Below, one piece after another: positions 44,601-54,192 of a DNA stretch of 64,000 nucleotides. Below the pieces are notes generated by a model. That model was not told the origin of the DNA and made no database searches. It saw only the letters and a program-made list of their open reading frames with translations. The translations under genes and the position numbers were made by a program. The DNA comes from Clostridiales bacterium (lineage in GTDB: Bacteria; Bacillota; Clostridia; Christensenellales; Borkfalkiaceae), in the NCBI GenBank assembly GCA_015069465.1, contig SVIO01000007.1:28832-92831 (forward strand), read 5' to 3'. How positions within the stretch are numbered: position 1 is the first letter of the stretch; the number at the start of each line of letters is the position of its first letter.

Positions 44601-45301
44601 TTTAATACTTCCTTTTCCAACATTGTTGCGCAATTATAAAAATCTATTGCCGTTGTGACTTTAATGTTTTCTGCTGGTCCAACAACTGAATGAAGGGTAT
44701 AGCCGTAATGTTGCATCATTGTCGCTGAATCTATAAAATTGTGCTTTTTTTCTTTTATTGCCTTTTCGTGAGTTCCAAAAATATCTTCAAATAAAAAGGC
44801 TTGAGGTGCACGTGCTAACTGACAAAAATTCCTGTCCATAGTTTCTATGATGTCGCCTTGTTCATTTATTCTTATTATTGTTTCTATTGCTGGTGCTGTT
44901 GTTATTGCCGTTCCTTTTTCAATAACACAGTCTATACAATCGTTTATCAATTTATCGTTAATCAGTGGTCTTACTCCATCGTGAATTAAAACAATGGCAT
45001 TTTCTTCTTTTAAGATTTTTTTAAGTTCAAGTAAGCCTAAATATTGAGAGTCTAATGCTGTGTTTCCACCATTAATAACTGAAATTACTTTTTTATAGTT
45101 TTTCAAAATGTCTTTTGTATAATCAAACCAAGCCTCAGCAGTCACTACTATAATGCCACAAATTTGTGCATTGTTTTCAAAACGCTCTACCGTATGGCAA
45201 AGTATAGGCTTGTTTTTGATTTCCATAAATTGTTTAGGTATTTTTGCAATATTCATTCTTTCGCCTTTTCCACCGGCAAAAATTATTGCTATCTTTTTCA
45301 T
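44597..45301 (-). CDS. IspD/TarI-like cytidylyltransferase
   Basis: A 234-residue CTP:sugar-alcohol-phosphate transferase. IIFAGGKGERMN, KIPKQFMEI, VLIHDGVRPLIND and RAPQAFLFE are shared by IspD and TarI. Context with two LicD-type genes and glycosyltransferases argues for a surface polymer precursor such as CDP-ribitol (TarI role) over isoprenoid IspD, but the sequence alone does not separate them. Confidence 0.82.
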   Translation of the reverse strand: MKKIAIIFAGGKGERMNIAKIPKQFMEIKNKPILCHTVERFENNAQICGIIVVTAEAWFDYTKDILKNYKKVISVINGGNTALDSQYLGLLELKKILKEENAIVLIHDGVRPLINDKLINDCIDCVIEKGTAITTAPAIETIIRINEQGDIIETMDRNFCQLARAPQAFLFEDIFGTHEKAIKEKKHNFIDSATMMQHYGYTLHSVVGPAENIKVTTAIDFYNCATMLEKEVLK

Positions 45302-45312
45302 TTTTTACCTCG

Positions 45313-46023
45313 TTAAGATTTTTTATTAAATGTTTTTTGGCTTAAATCCTTTTTAATAAACATCTTTTCTTCTCTTTTTATCACCACGTCCTTCATGCTT
45401 TTATCAGGCGAAAAATTCTTAATAGGAGTCATATAACTTTCGCCATAATTTGACACTAAAAATTTGTGATAATATGTAGGAATATTAAAAACAGTGTTCT
45501 TTATTTGTTTTTTTATTACCCCACCTTCATAATCAAAATTTACTTGAATAGGGGTAAATTCATCACTTTTATACTCAATATCTTCATATCTAGCACCACT
45601 GCAAATACATCCTCTGTCTTCACTAACATAAACTCCAAAAAAGTCTACGTGAACTCCCTTATATCTAAATGCAATCTCGGTAATTTTGCCATCTTTTTCA
45701 AAGTGGTGGTGATATAAAAAGCCTGCTTTAACCAACTTGTTATACACTTTTTCCCAAACACTGTCATCTGTTATGGTCAAACCATAATCCATATCGTTAT
45801 CATACTTGATAAAGCCATTTTCTCTTACTATTCCAAGCAAATTGCCACACATTGCATAATACTCGAATTGGTCTTCTAAAATCTCGTTAATATAGGTGTT
45901 GATATCGTATCCATATTTGTGAGTTGCTTTTATCAGTTTTTTGTATATTATTCTTTTTTTGAGTTTTCGTATTGGCAAAAGAATTTTAAGTTTTTTTAGT
46001 TTTTGTTTAATCTTAAACCACAT
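45313..46023 (-). CDS. LicD-family phosphotransferase 1
   Basis: A 236-residue protein with a very basic N-terminus and a LicD-type nucleotidyltransferase fold: AMCGNLLGIVRENGFI followed by YDNDMDYGL (metal Asp residues) and VHVDFFGVYV. LicD proteins transfer phosphocholine or related phospho-alditols from a CDP carrier onto glycans. The ATG at 46023 follows AAGGAAGG and lies 1 nt past the flippase stop; the longer frame runs into that gene. Confidence 0.82.
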   Translation of the reverse strand: MWFKIKQKLKKLKILLPIRKLKKRIIYKKLIKATHKYGYDINTYINEILEDQFEYYAMCGNLLGIVRENGFIKYDNDMDYGLTITDDSVWEKVYNKLVKAGFLYHHHFEKDGKITEIAFRYKGVHVDFFGVYVSEDRGCICSGARYEDIEYKSDEFTPIQVNFDYEGGVIKKQIKNTVFNIPTYYHKFLVSNYGESYMTPIKNFSPDKSMKDVVIKREEKMFIKKDLSQKTFNKKS

Positions 46024-46024
46024 C

Positions 46025-47269
46025 TTACTGCCCTTCCTTAAACGCATTTTTATATTTTAGTACAAAGTATCCACGAATAGCCATAAGCACAAACTCGGTT
46101 ACGCTTCTTAAAATTATAACGGCTGTCATTGTGAAAATATCAAACAAAATAAATATTCCTAAAACGATTATTTGAAATAGTGCCGATGTTATTGTAGAAA
46201 AGGTTACCTGCTTTTCTTTATTTATTGCACCTAACGATGGCCAACCCATAAGCATGCTTGGAAAACTGAGTAGCATTACGGGTATTAGCCCCCTAAATAT
46301 AGGCACGGCATCGATATACTTTTCCCCTGCGATTATTGTGATTATTGTTTCTGGAAAAAAGAAACAAATTAAACACCCAACTAATACTATTGGCATAAAC
46401 AAACACAAAACCTTGCCTATGAATTTTATGTTTTTGTGCTTTACCATTTGTGGGTGTATGCCTTTCATAATAGGGTCATACATGCTTACAACTGCATTTA
46501 TGAGTTGAATTGAAACACCCCAATATGCGATGAGAGTTAGGTCTGTTATAAATATGCCGATAAGAAGTGTTACAAGGGCAGTAAATGCCGTTGTTGCTAT
46601 GCCTGATATAAAGTAAATTGCAGATTCTTTTAGCCTTAAAAAAACATTTTTAAGTTGTGGGAATTTTATTTTAATTTTGTATCTATATAAAAAGCATAAT
46701 GAAACGATAACAGCCATAATGTTTCCAACAATGTCAAGAATTGGAATAACTAAAAGGTCTTTATCGCTTTTTACAAATATAAATGTAAGTGCAGTTGTTA
46801 AACCACGCATTATTACAAAAATGATGGTTAAAACGTGCATTTTTTCCAAGCCCCTGAACAAATAATCAAGCAAAAATGCCGTTAGTGCGACAGCAACTGC
46901 CGATAGCATTGTGAATAAAAAATAATCTCTTAAAATAGGTATTACAAAACATAATATTACGGCACATACAAGTGAAAGTGCGCCAAGCAATACTCTACCC
47001 ACCAAAACTTCGCCCGTTGCTATGCCTATTTTAAGTTTATCGCCATTGCAGTTTACGATATCTTTTACTGCCGAGTATAAAAAACCAAAATCAACCAAAA
47101 TATGTAGGTATGTCATGCATGATTTTACATAGGTCACCACGCCATAACTATCTTTTGTCAATACCCTTGTTAAATATGGAAGGGTTATAAGTGGGAATAC
47201 CATTTTTGCAAATGTGAGCATATATAACAGCATTGTATTTTTTGCTGTGTTTTTTGTCATATTGTCCAT
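46025..47269 (-). CDS. Polysaccharide flippase (Wzx-like)
   Basis: A 414-residue membrane protein with about 12-14 hydrophobic helices and the MOP-superfamily opening KNTMLLYMLTFAKMVFPL, then LPYLTRVLTKDSYGVVTYV. It would move lipid-linked oligosaccharide across the membrane. Sits between the two LicD genes. Confidence 0.93.
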   Translation of the reverse strand: MDNMTKNTAKNTMLLYMLTFAKMVFPLITLPYLTRVLTKDSYGVVTYVKSCMTYLHILVDFGFLYSAVKDIVNCNGDKLKIGIATGEVLVGRVLLGALSLVCAVILCFVIPILRDYFLFTMLSAVAVALTAFLLDYLFRGLEKMHVLTIIFVIMRGLTTALTFIFVKSDKDLLVIPILDIVGNIMAVIVSLCFLYRYKIKIKFPQLKNVFLRLKESAIYFISGIATTAFTALVTLLIGIFITDLTLIAYWGVSIQLINAVVSMYDPIMKGIHPQMVKHKNIKFIGKVLCLFMPIVLVGCLICFFFPETIITIIAGEKYIDAVPIFRGLIPVMLLSFPSMLMGWPSLGAINKEKQVTFSTITSALFQIIVLGIFILFDIFTMTAVIILRSVTEFVLMAIRGYFVLKYKNAFKEGQ

Positions 47270-47291
47270 CTTTATTCCTCACTTTATAATT

Positions 47292-48098
47292 TTAATTAAA
47301 TTTAATAACTTCTGGATTATGCGTGCAAACTCTTTCTTCTTCTGGTGGCAATTTCATATAGTCGCCATATTTAAATCTTAAAATCTCATCATAATTAGCG
47401 TTTGTTGAAACTTCTATTCCTTCAAATAGTATGGTTGTATAATTCTCAATAAGTTCTTTTTTGTAAAAGTATTTTAAGTCGTTTGGGCAACCCATGCATA
47501 TATAATCATAATCAGTTTTAAGGTCTTTATATTTATCAATAATTTGCCTTTCTAACCTATTGCGTATTTTAAGTTGCATTTTCCTTGGTGGAATAAGTAA
47601 AATCTTTGATAAGAGTTTTAAGAATTTGCCACCCTTTTCATAAGGATATCCCCTAGTATATACAAAACGGAGTTTTGCCTTAAACAAAAACTTTTTGCGT
47701 TTTCTTTTGTCAGTTGGAATCTTATCAAAAGCAAAAACATCAAGCCAAATGCCGTGATGAGTGTCCGTTTGCATTTCTTCTTTACTTGCAAGAATTGTTC
47801 CATCTTTTCTAATCTTTGTGTGGTTTATAATTTCATAGTTAGGATTATTTGTCGCTTGCATGGTGTAGCCAGCAACACCTTCGCTTTGCCAAAGCGTTAA
47901 AAAACGGTCGTATTCATTTCTTTCCATTAAAATATCGATATCATCATCCCAAGGAATAAATCCACCATGGCGAACTGCTCCTAAAAGAGTTCCTGCATAA
48001 AGCGAATATTTTATGTTATGTTTTTTGCAAAAACTATCAACAACTTTTAATATGTCTAATTCAACTAATTGCAATTTTCTTAAAGTTTGACTATCCAT
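47292..48098 (-). CDS. LicD-family phosphotransferase 2
   Basis: A 268-residue canonical LicD protein: YSLYAGTLLGAVRHGGFIPW then DDDIDILMERNEYDRF (metal site), and GIWLDVFAFDKIPTDKRKR. Much closer to the LicD consensus than the first copy. Expected to decorate a glycan with phosphocholine or another CDP-carried group. Co-directional with the neighbours, 6 nt after a GT2 gene. Confidence 0.92.
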   Translation of the reverse strand: MDSQTLRKLQLVELDILKVVDSFCKKHNIKYSLYAGTLLGAVRHGGFIPWDDDIDILMERNEYDRFLTLWQSEGVAGYTMQATNNPNYEIINHTKIRKDGTILASKEEMQTDTHHGIWLDVFAFDKIPTDKRKRKKFLFKAKLRFVYTRGYPYEKGGKFLKLLSKILLIPPRKMQLKIRNRLERQIIDKYKDLKTDYDYICMGCPNDLKYFYKKELIENYTTILFEGIEVSTNANYDEILRFKYGDYMKLPPEEERVCTHNPEVIKFN

Positions 48099-48104
48099 TT
48101 TCCC

Positions 48105-49094
48105 CTACCTTACTCTACTTATAATTTTTATCAAAAACATCAGTTTGTGCTTTAATAAAAATTTAGCAAGTTTTAGTTTTTTGTTTGTGGTGATGCAATT
48201 TTTAACGGCTTCATCATACATAGGCAACTTTAATGCCTTTAATATATCACCTTTTATCACGCTATACTTTTCATCTCTATTAAATTGCGAACAGACAGCA
48301 TTAAAAAGCGAGTGTGTGATTAGCCTATAAGATTGCGCCTTGAAGTCAAACTCATCTATGTTTACATGTTTTTTTATTACATTTATGCGTTTTTCCACAC
48401 CATATAGGTCAAACGCCTTTTTGTTTTTGGTTATCGACCTTGGATTGAACCTATACCCATACAAGCACTTGTTTGAAATATATATTGAACTCGCTTTAAA
48501 AACGCAAGGCTTAACACAAGCATAATCTTCGCCCATAACTATATCATCATCAACGCTCATTTGAATAGGCTCAAATATAGACTTTCTAAATGCCTTCATA
48601 CAAATGGTTGAAGGAAAAGATTTGCCATCAATTCTCTTTAGTAAAAATGGAAAAATCTCCCTTTCTAATTTTTCTCTATCGTAATAGCCTTCTAATCCAT
48701 CGAACTCAAGGCTGTTTTTAATTTTGCCGTCAGCATCTTCAATATAACTTAAGCAAACTATATCTGCATTATGCTTTTCTATTGCAGTTGCAAACTCTTC
48801 TAAGTAGCCTTGTTTTATATAGTCGTCGCCATCAATGTTAACGATATATTCGCCACTAGAAGCCTTAAGCCCTGCTTTTCTTGCACTAACGAGTCCACCA
48901 TTTTGTTTGTGAACAACTTTAACTCTTTTGTCTTTTTCAGCATACTCATCACATATTTGTGGTGAATTATCAGGCGAGCCATCATCAACCAAAATAACCT
49001 CAAAGTCACTTTGGCTTTGAGTTAAAATACTTTCTATACAGCATTTTAAGTATTTTTCCACCTTATATACAGGCACTATAATTGAAAATAGCAT
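48105..49094 (-). CDS. Glycosyltransferase family 2
   Basis: A 329-residue GT-A enzyme with IIVPVYKVEKYLKCCIESIL, VILVDDGSPDNS and VNIDGDDYIKQGYLEE (DxD). The C-terminus is basic and helical. Adds a sugar in the surface-glycan pathway; donor not predictable. Confidence 0.93.
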   Translation of the reverse strand: MLFSIIVPVYKVEKYLKCCIESILTQSQSDFEVILVDDGSPDNSPQICDEYAEKDKRVKVVHKQNGGLVSARKAGLKASSGEYIVNIDGDDYIKQGYLEEFATAIEKHNADIVCLSYIEDADGKIKNSLEFDGLEGYYDREKLEREIFPFLLKRIDGKSFPSTICMKAFRKSIFEPIQMSVDDDIVMGEDYACVKPCVFKASSIYISNKCLYGYRFNPRSITKNKKAFDLYGVEKRINVIKKHVNIDEFDFKAQSYRLITHSLFNAVCSQFNRDEKYSVIKGDILKALKLPMYDEAVKNCITTNKKLKLAKFLLKHKLMFLIKIISRVR

Positions 49095-49101
49095 TTATTA
49101 C

Positions 49102-50190
49102 CTACTCTGAAATTACTTCATAAATTTGGGCATTTATTTTATTTACATCAAAATTTTGCTCGGCAAAAGTTCTTGCATTTTGCCCCATAACTTTGATTTT
49201 TTCTTTATTTTCTAAAAAGTAAATAACTTTTTCAGCAAGGTCATTTACATTTTTTACTTGGACTAAGAATCCGTTATATCCATCAACCACAGTTTCTTTT
49301 GCACCCACTGCGTTTGTTGTTATTATCGCCCTGCCAACACTTTCGGCTTCCATAATCGATACGGGCATACCTTCTCTATAAGTTGGCAAAACCAAAACTG
49401 ACGAGTCTTCTAAATAAGGGCGAACATCACTGGTTGTTCCTAAATAATTTATCGAGCCGTCATCTATATACTCTTGAATATCAACTAGTTTTTCGCTTGC
49501 CTCTGCGCCTAAATAGTTAAAGACAGCATCGGGATATTTTTGTTTTACAAGCCTTGCGCACTCTAAATATTCATATATCCCCTTTGTCCTTAACATACGG
49601 GCAACCATAAGAAAATTTCTTGTGCTTTTTATCGGCTTAAACTCAAAGTGCGATAGGTCTATACCTATGCCACAAACAATATGGCATTTGTTCTCGTTAA
49701 CGAGTTTTCTATCTATAAACTCTTTTTTATCATCGTTATTTAAGAAAAATACAGCCTTAGAAATCTTAAATGCCGACCTATAGAGTCTGTTTACTATGGT
49801 GCGAATAACCTTCCATTTTAGCCCCGTCTTTATATAAACGTCGCCAAGCCCTTCTACCATAGAGTAAATGTTTTTTACCCCAGCCTTCTTTGCCGATTTA
49901 ACGCCAAAAGTGTTAGGCTTTAGTTGAAAGGTGAAAACTGCGTCTGGATTTTCTTTTTTAATAATTTTTGTTAAATTTTTTCTATATTTTAATATAGCAA
50001 AAGGATTTAGTCCTCTATTGTCTTGTTTTACGCAATAAAAGTCGGCACCTAAATCCCTAATTTCTTTTTCTCTTAAATTGTCATGTGCAATAATGCAAAC
50101 AGAGTGACCTTTTTCTTCTAAAAACTTTATTAAATTTTTGCGAAAGTTTATAACACTTGCCGACTCTGTCATTATAAACAAATATTTCAT
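49102..50190 (-). CDS. Glycosyltransferase family 4
   Basis: A 362-residue GT-B enzyme. VARMLRTKGIYEYLECARLV and LPTYREGMPVSIMEAESVGR (the EX7E-type donor site) are GT4 hallmarks; the N-terminal half is of the WbpH/CapM acceptor type. Second gene of the cluster after the priming transferase, so it may add the second sugar. Confidence 0.94.
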   Translation of the reverse strand: MKYLFIMTESASVINFRKNLIKFLEEKGHSVCIIAHDNLREKEIRDLGADFYCVKQDNRGLNPFAILKYRKNLTKIIKKENPDAVFTFQLKPNTFGVKSAKKAGVKNIYSMVEGLGDVYIKTGLKWKVIRTIVNRLYRSAFKISKAVFFLNNDDKKEFIDRKLVNENKCHIVCGIGIDLSHFEFKPIKSTRNFLMVARMLRTKGIYEYLECARLVKQKYPDAVFNYLGAEASEKLVDIQEYIDDGSINYLGTTSDVRPYLEDSSVLVLPTYREGMPVSIMEAESVGRAIITTNAVGAKETVVDGYNGFLVQVKNVNDLAEKVIYFLENKEKIKVMGQNARTFAEQNFDVNKINAQIYEVISE

Positions 50191-50195
50191 TTGTT

Positions 50196-50942
50196 TTATT
50201 TTGCTCCCTTATGATTAAATATAACGCCTATTGTCTTGAACATAATTTTTATATCAAGCCAAATTGACCTTTTTTTGATATATTCAATATCGAGCAAAAC
50301 CTTTTCTTGTGGCTTTAAGTCATATCCACCACTTACTTGTGCTAAACCTGTTATGCCCGGTTTAACCCTTTGCCTTTGGCTAAAGCCGTGAATATACTTT
50401 TCAAACTCCACGTAAAAGCATTCTCTTTCAGGTCTTGGACCAATTAGCGACATCGTGCCAATTAAACAACAAAATAGTTGTGGAAGTTCATCAATACGAG
50501 TTTTTCTTAAAAACATGCCAAACTTGTAAATTCTTTTATCGTTTTCGCCATCAGACCAACGCACGCCATCCTTTTCAGCATCGATGTGCATGGACCTAAA
50601 CTTAATTATCTTAAATTTTTTGCCTTTATAACCAAGTCTTTCTTGAGTGTAAAAAACACTGCCTTTTGATGAGCATTTAATTATTATGGCAACAATTATA
50701 AACGGCACAATCAATAAACTTAAAGCAAAAAGTGAAAACAAAATGTCAAAAAGTCGCTTAAAAAATGAATAAAAAGGTTTTTTAGCAATTTTGCCGATAT
50801 CTTCTATGTAATATTCTTCGCCTTTTTTTACTTCGAAAGGCAAAACAACTGAAACAGGCATTTCACTTGCGCTTGCAACTTCACTGTACCCTTCTATTAG
50901 CGATATATCTTTATTCTTTTTTTCATTAGTTGAAATACTCAT
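50196..50942 (-). CDS. Undecaprenyl-phosphate sugar-1-phosphate transferase
   Basis: A 248-residue bacterial sugar transferase (PglC/WcaJ catalytic domain). One membrane helix (about 65-90) is followed by RLGYKGKKFKIIKFRSM, RKTRIDELPQLFCCLIGTM, GPRPE and VKPGITGLAQVSG. It primes glycan assembly on the lipid carrier. First gene after the cluster promoter; SD weak. Confidence 0.95.
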   Translation of the reverse strand: MSISTNEKKNKDISLIEGYSEVASASEMPVSVVLPFEVKKGEEYYIEDIGKIAKKPFYSFFKRLFDILFSLFALSLLIVPFIIVAIIIKCSSKGSVFYTQERLGYKGKKFKIIKFRSMHIDAEKDGVRWSDGENDKRIYKFGMFLRKTRIDELPQLFCCLIGTMSLIGPRPERECFYVEFEKYIHGFSQRQRVKPGITGLAQVSGGYDLKPQEKVLLDIEYIKKRSIWLDIKIMFKTIGVIFNHKGAK

Positions 50943-51013
50943 AAATCTTTGTTGCCCATTTTTGTTCTTAGTTATTATATCAATATTTATTTAATATAAA
51001 TATTACCTATAAA

Positions 51014-51042
51014 ATTATACTACATATTTTACTCTTTGTCAA
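51014..51042 (-). promoter_or_regulatory. Consensus promoter of the glycan cluster
   Basis: Minus strand TTGACA (51037-51042), 17-nt spacer, TATAAT (51014-51019): full consensus. Leader about 65 nt. Confidence 0.92.
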
Positions 51043-51102
51043 GAGCCATTTTTCTTTTTATTTAGTAAATGTTTTACTAATTGATTTGCTTTTTATTAAC
51101 AT

Positions 51103-51132
51103 AAAAAACCCACCCCAATTTAAGAGTGGATT
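51103..51132 (-). terminator. Terminator after the MATE gene
   Basis: Stem AATCCACTC / GGGTGGGTT (one GU, one offset) followed on the minus strand by six T, 23 nt after the MATE stop. Confidence 0.82.
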
Positions 51133-51154
51133 TGCCTGTTAATTTTTATATTTA

Positions 51155-52537
51155 TTAGGCAGATTTTTCTGATTTTTCAGCATTTATTTGCCTTTCTATC
51201 TTTTTGATGTGCGAGATAATAAAAACTAATAGCACGCTAAATGTTATTAGCCAACTTATAGGATACGATATATACACCATTGCAAGTGTTGGGTTTAATA
51301 AATAGAAAGTGTTAAGCCAAAAAATTCTAAAAAAGCAAACAAATATTAAGGTTATTACCATTGCAGTAACGCTTTTATCTAACGCACGCATAGAAAATGA
51401 CAAAGTTTCAAACGCACCAGCAATAAAATACCAAAATCCCATCACTAACAGCCTTTGCCTTGCCACTAAATATGCCTCTTCTGTCTCTACAAAAATTGAT
51501 GTTAGTGGTCTTGAAAATAAAAGTGCTAATGCACCTACAATAATTTGCGCCGAGCAAGCAGTTAGCATGGTAATCTTTATTGATTTTTTAATTCTATTTA
51601 TCATTCCTGCGCCATAATTTTGACTTACAACAGCCATGTTTGCTAAAGCAATGGCATTGCCGACTATATACACTAAATTATCTATTTGATGACCACCCGT
51701 GTTGCCAGCAACAGCCTCCGAACCAAAACTATAGATAGTCGATGAAATTAGTACATTTGAAATTGCAAAAAGCACACTTTGAAGTCCTGATGGTACACCC
51801 ACTTTTAATATCAATGATGCTTCAGTTTTATAAGCCCTTAATTGCTTAAAATCAAATCTTGAAAAACCTGTGCTTTTCTTCATTGCAATAAATGCTAAAA
51901 TCGATGCAATTAACTGTGAGGCAACCGTTCCTATTGCAACACCTTCAACGGTCATATCAAAAACTGCAATAAAGAAAATATTAAGCCCTACGTTTGCAAC
52001 GCCTGATATTGCAAGATATATCAGTGGCCTTATAGAGTCGCCAACGGCACGAAGAAGACTTGCTGAAAAGTTATAGAACAATACTATTGGCATACCTAAA
52101 AAATATATCTGCATATATTTTGTTGCGCCGTCTAATAATTCACTTGGACAACCCATCAATGTTAAAAATGTTCTAGAGCCAAAATATCCAACAATCATCA
52201 AAAATATACCAGATATTAAACTAATTGTAATTGCTGTTCCAACAACCCTTCTTGCTTTTGGGGTGTTGTTTTCGCCAACACATCGTGCTAAAACAACATT
52301 TGAACCCATTGATAAACCTATAAAAAAGTTTACAAGCAGACTAACTAACGAAGTTGTTGCCCCAACTGCCGCAACAGCCTTTTCATTGACCATAAATCTT
52401 AAAACAGCAATGTCCGTTGCGTTAAATAGTAGTTGTAAAAAACTAGTTAAAACCATTGGAATTGCATATAAAATAAGTTTTTTAAATATCGGACCTTTTG
52501 TTAAGTCCACTTCCCTTTTTAATAGTTTTGCTGACAT
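51155..52537 (-). CDS. MATE family efflux transporter
   Basis: A 460-residue, 12-helix transporter of the DinF/NorM-like group. Signature regions LYAIPMVLTSFLQLLFNATD and VGATTSLVSLLVNFFIGLSMG at the N-terminus are typical. Likely exports cationic drugs or metabolites using a sodium or proton gradient. Last gene of the run from the hydrolase promoter at 57206; 43 nt after folA. Confidence 0.94.
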   Translation of the reverse strand: MSAKLLKREVDLTKGPIFKKLILYAIPMVLTSFLQLLFNATDIAVLRFMVNEKAVAAVGATTSLVSLLVNFFIGLSMGSNVVLARCVGENNTPKARRVVGTAITISLISGIFLMIVGYFGSRTFLTLMGCPSELLDGATKYMQIYFLGMPIVLFYNFSASLLRAVGDSIRPLIYLAISGVANVGLNIFFIAVFDMTVEGVAIGTVASQLIASILAFIAMKKSTGFSRFDFKQLRAYKTEASLILKVGVPSGLQSVLFAISNVLISSTIYSFGSEAVAGNTGGHQIDNLVYIVGNAIALANMAVVSQNYGAGMINRIKKSIKITMLTACSAQIIVGALALLFSRPLTSIFVETEEAYLVARQRLLVMGFWYFIAGAFETLSFSMRALDKSVTAMVITLIFVCFFRIFWLNTFYLLNPTLAMVYISYPISWLITFSVLLVFIISHIKKIERQINAEKSEKSA

Positions 52538-52580
52538 AATATATTTTACTTCCTTTAATTTAAAGGTCTTTTTACTATAA

Positions 52581-53084
52581 CTATTTCAAAGTTTTTACGT
52601 TTTTATTTTTATATGTTGTAAACTTAAATTTATATCCATTAGATTCTAATATTGCATCTTCTTTAATGCAAACCCAATCTTTATTATTATCAAGATTTTC
52701 AAAAAATATTGTTGCATCGCCGTCAGCATCAACTTTTGTTATAAGCGCTTCGGAGCAATACTCCAAAAGAAGATTATAAATGCTTCCACCACCTATAACG
52801 AAAACATCATCGTTATTATAACTTTCAAGTGCCTTGCCAAGTTCGGTTAAATCTTTAACGACAATGCAACCTTCATAAACTTCGTTTCCACGATGAAAAA
52901 CTATATTCGTTCTGTTTTTAAGTGGTTTAGAGTTAGGAAAAGATTTTAGCGTTTTACTGCCCATAACAACAACCTTTCCCTTTGTTTGCTCTCTAAAAAA
53001 CGCCATATCAAGTGGAATTGAAAACAAAAGGTCGTTATTCTTGCCTATTCCCCAATTTTTATCTACTGCAACTATTGCTTTCAT
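52581..53084 (-). CDS. folA: Dihydrofolate reductase
   Basis: A 167-residue NADPH-dependent enzyme regenerating tetrahydrofolate after ThyA. AIVAVDKNWGIGKNNDLLFS, with the active-site acid D26 in SIPLDMAFF, VVMGSKTLKSF and DVFVIGGGSIYNL are conserved. Overlaps thyA by 1 nt, the standard thyA-folA pair. Confidence 0.97.
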   Translation of the reverse strand: MKAIVAVDKNWGIGKNNDLLFSIPLDMAFFREQTKGKVVVMGSKTLKSFPNSKPLKNRTNIVFHRGNEVYEGCIVVKDLTELGKALESYNNDDVFVIGGGSIYNLLLEYCSEALITKVDADGDATIFFENLDNNKDWVCIKEDAILESNGYKFKFTTYKNKNVKTLK

Positions 53085-53914
53085 TAGATAGCAACCTCTA
53101 TTTTATCTTCTAATTTTGTATATTCATAGCCTTCAAGTTTAAAGTCATCAACGGTAAAATCATAGAAATTTTTAACTTCTGGATTTATCCATAGTTTTGG
53201 TGCATCAAACTGTGGGTTTTTAAGTATTTTTTCGACTATTGGAACGTGCCTATCATAAATGTGAGCGTCTGCAATTACGTGCACGAGTTCGCCAACCTTA
53301 AGATTAGACACTTGTGCAAACATGTGAAGTAGCACGGCATATTGAACAACGTTCCAATTGTTTGCCGTTAACACGTCGTTAGAGCGTTGGTTGAGTATGC
53401 CGTTTAAGGTATCACCTGTAACGTTAAAGGTCATTGAATATGCGCAAGGATAAAGATGCATTTCGTGTAAATCTTGGAAGGTATAAATATTGGTCATTAT
53501 TCTTCTTGATTGTGGGTTATTCTTAAGGTCATATAAAACCCTATCCACTTGGTCGAATTCACCTTCTTTATACTTATGCTTAACCCCTAATTGATAGCCA
53601 TAAGCCTTGCCGATAGAACCCGTTTCATCTGCCCAACTATCCCAAATGTGACTATTTAAGTCGTTTATGTTGTTAGATTTTTTTTGCCAAATCCACAAAA
53701 TTTCATCGATGGCAGACTTAAATGCCGTTCTACGAAGTGATATTATAGGAAATTCTTTCGATAAGTCATACCTGTTGACTATACAGAACTTTTTAACGGT
53801 GTGCGCTGGCGTTCCATCAAGCCATTTTGGGCGAACAGGAAGGTCGGTATCCCATGTTCCGTTATCAAGTATGTTTCTACATGTTTCAATAAAAATCTTA
53901 TCTGCTAAACTCAT
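53084..53914 (-). CDS. thyA: Thymidylate synthase
   Basis: A 276-residue folate-dependent enzyme making dTMP. Catalytic C157 lies in LYPCAYSMTFNV; LNQRSNDVLTANNWNVVQYA and the C-terminal tail are conserved. The residue after PC is Ala rather than the His of E. coli, a substitution I associate with Bacillus-type enzymes. Forms a pair with folA. Confidence 0.97.
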   Translation of the reverse strand: MSLADKIFIETCRNILDNGTWDTDLPVRPKWLDGTPAHTVKKFCIVNRYDLSKEFPIISLRRTAFKSAIDEILWIWQKKSNNINDLNSHIWDSWADETGSIGKAYGYQLGVKHKYKEGEFDQVDRVLYDLKNNPQSRRIMTNIYTFQDLHEMHLYPCAYSMTFNVTGDTLNGILNQRSNDVLTANNWNVVQYAVLLHMFAQVSNLKVGELVHVIADAHIYDRHVPIVEKILKNPQFDAPKLWINPEVKNFYDFTVDDFKLEGYEYTKLEDKIEVAI

Positions 53915-53938
53915 TTTCTTTTCTCCTTATGTATATAT

Positions 53939-54181
53939 CTATTTTGCTGTAAGCACCTTGCTTTTAACGCCTTCCATCATACCGAGTTTTCCCGATAATG
54001 AATTGATTATCGGCTGTGGTGCATCTATTACAACACTTATAACATTTAAGTCCTTTTGCCTATAAGGCACTCCCATTCTGCCGATTATATATTCGCCAAA
54101 ATCGTGAAGCAATGCGTTTATTCTTTGCACTGCATTAGTGTCGCTTACTATAATTGCAACAACTGAAATGCTGTTTTCCAT
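53939..54181 (-). CDS. TM1266-like small regulatory protein
   Basis: An 80-residue ACT/NikR-C-like domain protein. AIIVSDTNAVQRINALLHDF, GEYIIGRMGVPYR and VISVVIDAPQPIINSL match the TM1266 family, labelled as a putative regulator of iron-only hydrogenase systems. No hydrogenase or maturase gene is in the window, so a hydrogenase link is only family knowledge. Lies 24 nt before thyA on the same transcript. Confidence 0.85.
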   Translation of the reverse strand: MENSISVVAIIVSDTNAVQRINALLHDFGEYIIGRMGVPYRQKDLNVISVVIDAPQPIINSLSGKLGMMEGVKSKVLTAK

Positions 54182-54192
54182 TTTTATCCACC

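Noticed and set aside
53084..53914. Ala in place of His after the ThyA catalytic Cys as a sign of inactivity
   Set aside because: From memory this position varies in Bacillus-type enzymes, and all other catalytic motifs are intact.
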